DNA of 64,000 nucleotides from contig CAZGML010000001.1 in NCBI GenBank assembly GCA_964526965.1, positions 76,529 through 140,528 on the forward strand. The letters run 5' to 3'. This document shows, piece by piece, positions 58,115 through 64,000 of this stretch (positions are counted from its first letter, which is position 1; each line of letters opens with the position of its first letter). Under the pieces are notes generated by a model. It searched no databases and was not told the origin of the DNA. It saw only the letters and a list, made by a program, of their open reading frames with translations. This stretch comes from UBA6265 sp964526965. GTDB lineage: Bacteria; Chloroflexota; Chloroflexia; Thermomicrobiales; UBA6265. The translations under genes were made by a program, and so were the position numbers.

Positions 58115-60655
58115 CTAGACCGGCAACGGATCCTCGCTCAGCATGGTGCCACGCGGCCGGCGTCCTGTGAGCTCAAAGTATGCGCGAAACACGGCATCGG
58201 CAACCGGTACGGCATAGGTAGATCCTTCACCACCGGCTTCGATGATCACCGCGACGGCGATCTCTGGATCCTCTATTGGCGCATAGGCAGTAAACCACGC
58301 GTGACTGTCGGCAGCGCCAATATTATCCGGCAGGCCAAACTCGGCGGTACCCGTTTTGCCGGCGATGTTGATCATTTCCATCGAGCCGTCCTCGAGTTGC
58401 TCGGGCGGGTTCGTCAATGGCCACTTGGTAGAGCCATCTGCATTAACACGCGCGGTACCGTTCGCCTCCTGGACTACGCGGCGCATGCCTTCTTTCACCA
58501 CGTCCAGTGTTTCCTGGCTCATGCCAAGCATGGCGTCCGGTTCGGTACGCTCAACTTCTGCTGCTTCCGTCGACTCGACAGTCGGTTCAGCGGCATCGGG
58601 TGTGGCATTGGCCACTGGCGACGCCTGCGGAGAGGCCGAAACATCGGAGACGCGAGGCACGTCATCGGTCTGCCTGTGCACGATGCGTGGCCGACGGACC
58701 TCACCGTTCGCCGCGATAATGCCGGTATTAAACGCCATTTGCAGCGGTGTGGTGCGGAAATCGCCCTGGCCGATGCTGAGGTTGATGGAGTCACCCACTG
58801 TCCAGCCCTCACCGTCTGTCATCTCAAGCTTCCACTGCGGTGTTGGGAACAGTCCAGATCTTTCCGGAATCTCGATTCCGGTTGGCTTGCCGAACCAGAA
58901 TTTCTCGGTCATGTCTTCCACAATGGGATTGATACCCACACCGTCGAAGACATGCTTGGTGTCATCAACGATCGCGCCATCCAGGAGATGGTAGTCCCAA
59001 TAAAACACGGGGTCCGGGGAGTTCACGGGCTGCTCAAACTCAGGTGCAACGTTGTAAAAATACACGTCGCACGATTGCTCAATGGCCGAATAGAGGTCCA
59101 TATTCCCATGCGCGCCACCGGTCCAGCCCAACCAGCATGCAAACGACTGTCGTTGGGTGTAATCCATGGTGTTGGGGACGGTAATGGCGCCGGTGCAGCC
59201 ATGCACATCGTTGACATTGAGCGATCCCCGGTCGAGCGCACTGGCAGCAAGAAAGACCTTGTAGGTCGAACCCGGGGCATACGCCTCATCGGTACAGCGA
59301 TTGAGGAAGGCCTTGGGGCCATCATCGGCGGTGTACTCGGTCCACTTGCGGTTCGAAATACCGCTGATGAAGAGCTGGTTATCGTAGTACGGGTAACTCA
59401 CCATCGCGTGGATTTCGCCGTTGCGCGGGTCGTAGGCGACGACGGCTCCGGATTCCGGGATCTTCCATTCGCGATCGCGCCCTTCGGCCAGACGCTGCTC
59501 GTTGCCGGCTCGCTTGCCTTCGGCAGCAAGTTTGATCTGCTCCTCCAGAGCACGGCCAACCGCCTGCTGAAGTTCCAGGTCGATTGTCAGCCACACGTTC
59601 TTGCCCGGCGTGGGCTCGACAGTGGAATCGGGCATCACGCGCATTTGCACGCCCATGGCATCTCGCTCGATGCTTTGGCGGCCACGTTCGCCGCGGAGTT
59701 CTCGCTCCATAGCGAGTTCGACTCCAACTTTCCCGATCACGTCGTTCTGCTCGTAGATGCGTTCGCCGTTTTCGCCCATCCAGCGGGGATCGTCGACCAG
59801 CGCAGCCTCGATGGGTGCTACGTAGCCGATAACGTGGCTCATCACTTCCCCACCGGAGTACTGACGCACCAGGGCGGTGTCATCCAACTCCACGCCGGGG
59901 AGATACATCTTGTTCGCTTCGAGCTTCAGCGCTGTTTCCCGCGGGACATCCTTGGAGATAGTCACCGGCAGGCGCTGGCTCCACTGGTTTTCGATTTGCC
60001 ACTCAAGGCGGTTCATAACCTGAATACCAGGGAGTTCATTGAGGGATGCCCGAAAGCGGGCCGAGTCGTCCTGACTGAGGCCGCCGTTCGGAGTGAGATT
60101 GAGATAGATCTCGTTATCAAGCTGGCGCATCCAGGTGGCGATCGTCTCCTGCGCCGATTCACCTGAGAGGCCAAGCATGGAGGCCACACGACTGAAGACT
60201 GTATCCTCCGTGCCTGCTCGCATACCGGCCTTGCGGGCCACGAGTGTGTCTTCGATCTGGAGGGCAGAGATCAGCGTATCCAGTACCCGCTGGCGCTCCT
60301 CTGGCTCGTTCGTGGCACTGGGAAGCTGGTTCGGGTAGACCCGCAGCTCCCAGGCGCGGCGGTTCTCGGCGAGGCGCCGGCCCTTGCGGTCGACAATCAG
60401 GCCCCGTGCGGCTGGCAAGAACTCGGTACTGATGACGTTCTCTTCGGCCTGCTTGCGGTGCTGTTCTCCTTCGGCCAATTGCATGTGGCCGAGCTTGGCG
60501 GCCATGGTTCCGAAAACGCCGACAACACCGGTTTTCATGAGCAGGGTGCGGCGGTTGAGTTCGATCTGATCAACACGTAGGTGGCGATTATCGCGCCGTT
60601 TGCGCTTTCGCTGCCCTGGTGGATCGTATTTCATTCGTTTGCGTCGTCTAAACAC
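58115..60655 (-). CDS. mrdA: Penicillin-binding protein 2 (transpeptidase)
   Basis: An 846-residue class B PBP for elongation-phase cross-linking. After an Arg/Lys-rich tail and one membrane span (about 38-58), a dimerisation domain (about 80-270) leads to the transpeptidase domain. Active-site motifs are STYK (near 460), SCD (SAIEQSCDVYFYN) and KTG (GKTGTAEFG, near 767). A Pro/Thr/Ala/Glu-rich insert (ASPVANATPDAAEPTV) lies at about 675-705 between the SxN and KTG motifs. It follows mreD by 67 bases. Confidence 0.93.
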   Translation of the reverse strand: MFRRRKRMKYDPPGQRKRKRRDNRHLRVDQIELNRRTLLMKTGVVGVFGTMAAKLGHMQLAEGEQHRKQAEENVISTEFLPAARGLIVDRKGRRLAENRRAWELRVYPNQLPSATNEPEERQRVLDTLISALQIEDTLVARKAGMRAGTEDTVFSRVASMLGLSGESAQETIATWMRQLDNEIYLNLTPNGGLSQDDSARFRASLNELPGIQVMNRLEWQIENQWSQRLPVTISKDVPRETALKLEANKMYLPGVELDDTALVRQYSGGEVMSHVIGYVAPIEAALVDDPRWMGENGERIYEQNDVIGKVGVELAMERELRGERGRQSIERDAMGVQMRVMPDSTVEPTPGKNVWLTIDLELQQAVGRALEEQIKLAAEGKRAGNEQRLAEGRDREWKIPESGAVVAYDPRNGEIHAMVSYPYYDNQLFISGISNRKWTEYTADDGPKAFLNRCTDEAYAPGSTYKVFLAASALDRGSLNVNDVHGCTGAITVPNTMDYTQRQSFACWLGWTGGAHGNMDLYSAIEQSCDVYFYNVAPEFEQPVNSPDPVFYWDYHLLDGAIVDDTKHVFDGVGINPIVEDMTEKFWFGKPTGIEIPERSGLFPTPQWKLEMTDGEGWTVGDSINLSIGQGDFRTTPLQMAFNTGIIAANGEVRRPRIVHRQTDDVPRVSDVSASPQASPVANATPDAAEPTVESTEAAEVERTEPDAMLGMSQETLDVVKEGMRRVVQEANGTARVNADGSTKWPLTNPPEQLEDGSMEMINIAGKTGTAEFGLPDNIGAADSHAWFTAYAPIEDPEIAVAVIIEAGGEGSTYAVPVADAVFRAYFELTGRRPRGTMLSEDPLPV

Positions 60656-60722
60656 GTATAAACCTCCAGGCGAACGCCCGATGTGTGAACGCGATTGTGT
60701 GATGCGCTCCGCTGAAGAGGAA

Positions 60723-61172
60723 TTATCTTTTTACAAAGCGACGATAGACGAAGTAGCCTATCGGAGCGATTATCAACTGCATTCCGGTCTGGATAGCGAC
60801 ATCCATCCCTCCAACCCCGCCTCGTATAACTCCGAGAAAGAGATTGTGAAACAGAGCTGCAGCCACGATTAACGTGGTCGTACTCAATGGATTAATCAGC
60901 CAGGGGCGTTGCCGCAATGGCTGTGCCGCCATGACCGCCGGAATCATCGCTAACGCGTGGGCACCAAGGCGATCCATGGCGAGAATATCCAGGAAGATTC
61001 CGAAGGTGAACGTCCAGACAAGTGCCTCCTGAACACTGCACCTGGTGAATCGAAAAAATAACACCACGAACAGAATGTTCGGAGTTGCACCAAATGGAGC
61101 GAACCTCGGGAACACCGTGTATTGCAGCAAGGCAAGCACTAGGAGCAAAACAAAGAGGAGCGGCCGGGTCAT
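60723..61172 (-). CDS. mreD: Rod shape-determining protein MreD
   Basis: A 149-residue protein with about five membrane spans and the MreD pattern: PLLFVLLLVLALLQYTVFP, a loop, FFRFTRCSVQEALVWTFTFG with FLDILAMDRLG. It belongs to the elongasome with PBP2, encoded 67 bases downstream. mreB and mreC are not upstream here; the next gene beyond is divergent fabF. Confidence 0.85.
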   Translation of the reverse strand: MTRPLLFVLLLVLALLQYTVFPRFAPFGATPNILFVVLFFRFTRCSVQEALVWTFTFGIFLDILAMDRLGAHALAMIPAVMAAQPLRQRPWLINPLSTTTLIVAAALFHNLFLGVIRGGVGGMDVAIQTGMQLIIAPIGYFVYRRFVKR

Positions 61173-61220
61173 GTAGCTGTGCGTAAGCTCCTCTCAGGGA
61201 ATTACGTCAAAATGCTGCCA

Positions 61221-61241
61221 CCAGATTCACCCCGAATCTGG
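61221..61241. promoter_or_regulatory. 8-bp palindromic hairpin between mreD and fabF
   Basis: CCAGATTC (61221-61228) pairs perfectly with GAATCTGG (61234-61241). It lies in the 200-base divergent region before both mreD and fabF and may be an operator. No convincing promoter pair was found in this region. Confidence 0.35.
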
Positions 61242-61372
61242 CACGTTAAGGATAGCACCCGACAGGCGCGAACGAACGCTTGCCAGCCTTCCGGCGCCAA
61301 CTCCGGTAGAATCTCCAGAACGATAGCAGAATCGCTCGCGTATCAGATTCTGCATGTTCCAGGAGCACTCTC

Positions 61373-62650
61373 ATGCAAGCATTCCAACCCAGGCGTGTGG
61401 TGGTGACCGGTGTAGGTGTCATCAGTTCGCTCGCCAACTCCGCCAGGGAAACCTGGCAAAAACTGGTAGCCGGTGAAACCGGAATCAAACGGGCCGACAA
61501 TCTCGACGCAGACAAGCACAAGGCCCTCATCCGCGCCGATGTTATCGATGACACGATCCCGCAGCGATTCCTCAAGGGCAAAGAGCTTCGCAATGCCAGC
61601 CGCTATACGCGCATGGCCATGGAAGCTGCCGGAGAGGCAATGATGGATGCCGGCCTGCTGGACGATGAGCTGAACCCCGTCATCGATATGAGCGCAGCCG
61701 GTGTTGCCTCCGGTAACTGCATTGGTGGTACATACGACGACATGCTACCCGTGCATAGCCAGTATGTTGAGAAGGATGGCGCGCCTCGTGTGCCCCCTCA
61801 CCTGCACGTCATGTTCCCGCACAATATCGGTGGCTACACCATTCAGAAGCGGTTCGGCATGATGGGGCCCAGCAGCACCGTGGTGACCGCCTGTGCCACC
61901 GGCAGCCAGGCAATTGGCGATGGATTCCACGATGTGAAATACGGCCGGGCACCGTTGATGATCGCCGGTGCAATGGAAAGCACCGTACATCCACTCTTCG
62001 CGCTCGGGTTCGAAGCCATGCGGGCACTCTGCACGGATTCCAACGACAACCCTGAAAAGGCCAGCCGCCCATTTAATAGCGATCGCGCAGGCTTCACGCT
62101 CGGTGAAGGCGCGGCATTTCTGGTTCTGGAAGAGCTGGAACACGCGCGCAACCGTGGTGCCACGATCTATTGCGAAATCTCGGGCTACGCCACCAGTAAC
62201 GATGCCTACCATCCAATTGCCCCGCAGCCAGACGGTATGGGCGCCGCAAAGGCGATTACCGATGCGCTCAACGATGCCGAAATGAGCGCCGATGAGATCG
62301 ATCACGTCAACGCACACGCCGCTTCAACACCGGCCGGCGACCTTGCCGAAGCCAACGCGATTAAACGCGCGCTCGGTGATCGGGGATCGGAGATTCCGGT
62401 CACATCCGTGAAGGGTGCCTTTGGGCACGCTATGGCAGCCTCTGGCGCGCTGGAATCGGCGATGTCGGTCTTTACCATGCACGAGCAAAAGGTGCCGCTC
62501 ACACTCAACTACACCGACCCTGATCCGGAGATCGGCCTTAATGTAATAGCGGAATCGCAACCAGCCGAGATTCGCGCCATGACCAAGCACAGCTTCGGCC
62601 TTGGTGGCCAGAACGCTGTGCTTGTGCTGAAGCGCTGGGACGCCGCATGA
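61373..62650 (+). CDS. fabF: Beta-ketoacyl-ACP synthase II
   Basis: A 425-residue condensing enzyme of fatty-acid elongation. The nucleophile is Cys174 (VVTACATGSQAIGDG), and the two histidines lie in HVNAHAASTPAGD (near 314; the family usually has NAHGTSTP) and GAFGHAMAASGALES (near 351). The N-terminal RRVVVTGVGVISSLAN is typical. The end overlaps the YrdB-like gene by 4 bases, and fabD follows. Confidence 0.95.
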   Translation: MQAFQPRRVVVTGVGVISSLANSARETWQKLVAGETGIKRADNLDADKHKALIRADVIDDTIPQRFLKGKELRNASRYTRMAMEAAGEAMMDAGLLDDELNPVIDMSAAGVASGNCIGGTYDDMLPVHSQYVEKDGAPRVPPHLHVMFPHNIGGYTIQKRFGMMGPSSTVVTACATGSQAIGDGFHDVKYGRAPLMIAGAMESTVHPLFALGFEAMRALCTDSNDNPEKASRPFNSDRAGFTLGEGAAFLVLEELEHARNRGATIYCEISGYATSNDAYHPIAPQPDGMGAAKAITDALNDAEMSADEIDHVNAHAASTPAGDLAEANAIKRALGDRGSEIPVTSVKGAFGHAMAASGALESAMSVFTMHEQKVPLTLNYTDPDPEIGLNVIAESQPAEIRAMTKHSFGLGGQNAVLVLKRWDAA

Positions 62651-63057
62651 GCGAACGAAAGCAGCAACCAACGCCACAGAGGCGACCAGTATTGATCGGA
62701 GATGCTGCCCAGTTTGCGATGGAACTCGCCAGCCTGATGGGAATTGGCCTGATTGGCTGGCACCTTGGAAATGGTGGCGTGCTGGGAGCAGTGTTGGCAG
62801 TGGCCTTTATTCTGCTAACCGGTGTGGTATGGGGGCGGTATCGCACTCCGGGCTATGTCCCAACCGGACGTGAGCCGCAAGTGCCCGTTTCCGGGCCGGT
62901 GCGGATTGCGCTTGAAATCGGGATCTACTTACTCGGTATTTTTGGAATCTGGTGGAGCGGCCGCGAGACCACCGCCTACATTGTCATCGGCATTATGCTG
63001 CTGACACTCATCATTTCGTATAAACGCTTGCTTGGCCTGTGGTCTACACGGGTCTAG
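62647..63057 (+). CDS. YrdB-like (DUF2568) membrane protein
   Basis: A 136-residue protein with four predicted membrane spans. The pattern (DAAQFAMELASLMGIGLIGW, then FILLTGVVWGRY, then PVRIALEIGIYLLGI) matches the YrdB/DUF2568 family of unknown function. It overlaps fabF (ATGA) and precedes fabD by 18 bases, so it is embedded in the fatty-acid operon. No direct role is known. Confidence 0.75.
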   Translation: MSERKQQPTPQRRPVLIGDAAQFAMELASLMGIGLIGWHLGNGGVLGAVLAVAFILLTGVVWGRYRTPGYVPTGREPQVPVSGPVRIALEIGIYLLGIFGIWWSGRETTAYIVIGIMLLTLIISYKRLLGLWSTRV

Positions 63058-63075
63058 CTTATTCCGGAGAACGGC

Positions 63076-64000
63076 ATGTCACTTCTCGAGCAACTCGGTA
63101 GCAGCTATGGATTCGTCTTTCCCGGCCAGGGGAGCCAGTCGGTAGGAATGGGTAAAACCATCGAGGCAAACTCCACCGCCGCCAAAGAACGGCTTGACCA
63201 GGCGAACGAAATTCTCGGGCTCGACCTCCGCCAACTCATGTTCGAAGGTCCCGAGGAGGACCTCGCGGACACTCGCATTAGCCAGCCGGCTATCTACACG
63301 GTGAGTGCCATGGGACTGGCAGCAATGATCGAGCGGGTTGAAGGTGACGATGACGGCGCCTACCTCGCACCAAATATGGTGGCGGGCCACAGCCTCGGCG
63401 AGTTCACGGCCCTGGTAGCCGCGGAGGTAATCGATTTCACCACTGGCCTCAAGCTGGTGCGGGCACGCGGCAAGTTCATGGCCGAAGCCGGCGAGCAACG
63501 CCCCGGGGCGATGGCGGCTGTGCTCGGCATGGACGACGACAAGATCGCCGAGCTGGTAGAAGAAGCTGGCAAGGGCGGTGTGCTAACCATCGCGAATCTC
63601 AACTGCCCGGGGCAGACGGTGATCTCCGGTGAGGAAGCGCATCTGGAGCGGTTTATGGAACTGGCTGATGACGCCGGTGCCCGCCGCATTGCGCGCTTGC
63701 CGATTAGCATCGCCAGTCACTCGGAACTGATGGAGCCAGCCGCAGAGCAGCTGAACGAGATGTTCGATGAGATCACATTCAACGAGCCGAAAATGCCGGT
63801 AGTGAGCAACAGCACTGGTGAAGCCCTCACCTCTGCTGCCGAAATTCGCGAGGAGCTACGGCACCACGTGGTGCGCGGCGTGAACTGGACCGCATCGATT
63901 CAGACGATGGCCGAACGGGGAATCACCACACTGGTTGAGATCGGCAACGGCAACGTACTGGCCGGGTTGAATCGCCGAATCGACAAGTCACTCAAAACTC
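63076..64000 (+). CDS. fabD: Malonyl-CoA:ACP transacylase (3' end outside window)
   Basis: The frame from ATG 63076 stays open to the window end, giving about 308 residues of the usual 310-320. The active-site Ser106 is in VAGHSLGEFTALVAA and the His215 in SIASHSELME. The start FVFPGQGSQSVGMGK is characteristic. It loads malonyl groups on acyl carrier protein. CCGGAG precedes the ATG. It follows fabF and the YrdB-like gene in one operon; the stop codon lies beyond base 64000. Confidence 0.95.
   Translation, partial: MSLLEQLGSSYGFVFPGQGSQSVGMGKTIEANSTAAKERLDQANEILGLDLRQLMFEGPEEDLADTRISQPAIYTVSAMGLAAMIERVEGDDDGAYLAPNMVAGHSLGEFTALVAAEVIDFTTGLKLVRARGKFMAEAGEQRPGAMAAVLGMDDDKIAELVEEAGKGGVLTIANLNCPGQTVISGEEAHLERFMELADDAGARRIARLPISIASHSELMEPAAEQLNEMFDEITFNEPKMPVVSNSTGEALTSAAEIREELRHHVVRGVNWTASIQTMAERGITTLVEIGNGNVLAGLNRRIDKSLKT

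Noticed and set aside
58301..60166. 621-codon open frame opposite the PBP2 gene on the plus strand
   Set aside because: It lies wholly antisense to a well-supported penicillin-binding protein gene and its translation shows no domain; it is a shadow of codon bias.
1..64000. tRNA, rRNA, CRISPR or insertion sequences
   Set aside because: No tRNA T-loop motif with matching cloverleaf, no repeat-spacer array and no transposase-like reading frame was seen on reading; a tRNAscan or ISfinder run would be decisive.

Overview
The window reads as an ordinary, gene-dense chromosomal segment (moderately high G+C, short intergenic gaps, genes on both strands) of a bacterium most like the Chloroflexota, probably near the Thermomicrobia. 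The pointers are indirect: exported proteins carry low-complexity linkers built on 'ATPVATP'; there are an F420-type (DDN family) oxidoreductase, an MqnA-like futalosine-pathway protein, an MglA-type GTPase, tandem secreted Cu/Zn superoxide dismutases and two-domain multicopper oxidase genes. No rRNA, tRNA, CRISPR array, insertion sequence or phage module was found, so this is not a mobile island.

Layout. 1-2.1 kb: end of a Fur/Zur-type regulator, then an ABC metal transporter (ATPase and permease). 2.0-3.8 kb: two tandem exported SH3/L,D-transpeptidase-like proteins. 4-6.5 kb: greA with a promoter and terminator-containing leader, lysS, and a 46-residue membrane peptide. 6.6-10.7 kb: phytase-like secreted protein, MOSC protein, acetyl-CoA synthetase. 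10.9-16.1 kb: membrane protein plus flavoprotein pair, secreted C39-like peptidase, histone-deacetylase-family enzyme, Ldh2-type dehydrogenase. 16.2-19.6 kb: a long structured leader, mgtE, a membrane protein and a cupin-like protein. 19.6-29.6 kb (minus): DUF1801 (apparent frameshift), DDN oxidoreductase, MglA-like GTPase, purM, hflX, a large secreted protein, then the overlapping operon rel-pfkB-lgt. 29.7-32.6 kb (minus): multicopper oxidase and two membrane proteins resembling pieces of haem-copper oxidase subunit I. 32.8-37.3 kb: moeA, S9 peptidase, a small protein and a MoaD-MoaE fusion. 37.4-40.6 kb (minus): EF-hand-like secreted protein and three Cu/Zn SOD paralogues. 40.6-47.8 kb: prmC, metallo-beta-lactamase-fold hydrolase, prfA, mqnA-like, pheA, thpR, aspA. 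47.9-52.2 kb: Gfo/Idh/MocA oxidoreductase, gamma-glutamyltransferase, and an unknown exported protein. 52.3-58.1 kb (minus): methylmalonyl-CoA epimerase, HD hydrolase, methylmalonyl-CoA mutase large subunit, Crp/Fnr regulator, HMA metal chaperone and P-type metal ATPase. 58.1-64 kb: PBP2 and MreD (minus), then fabF, a YrdB-like protein and a partial fabD (plus).

Functional links: molybdenum cofactor assembly (moeA, moaDE, MOSC), propionyl/methylmalonyl-CoA metabolism (mce, mcm), fatty-acid initiation (fabF, fabD), cell-wall synthesis (PBP2, mreD, L,D-transpeptidase-like), translation termination (prfA, prmC), stringent response (rel), and metal and redox handling (Fur/ABC, mgtE, HMA/P-type ATPase, SODs, multicopper oxidase).

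The most notable signals lie between genes: a promoter-driven leader with a clean three-way junction before mgtE; near-identical Fnr-type promoters before the HMA and ATPase genes, next to a Crp/Fnr gene; a 17-base palindromic motif, also fitting a sigma-54 -24/-12 element, at the same distance from two SOD genes; and a greA leader with its own terminator. All functions are read from sequence motifs and family knowledge; no database search was possible.
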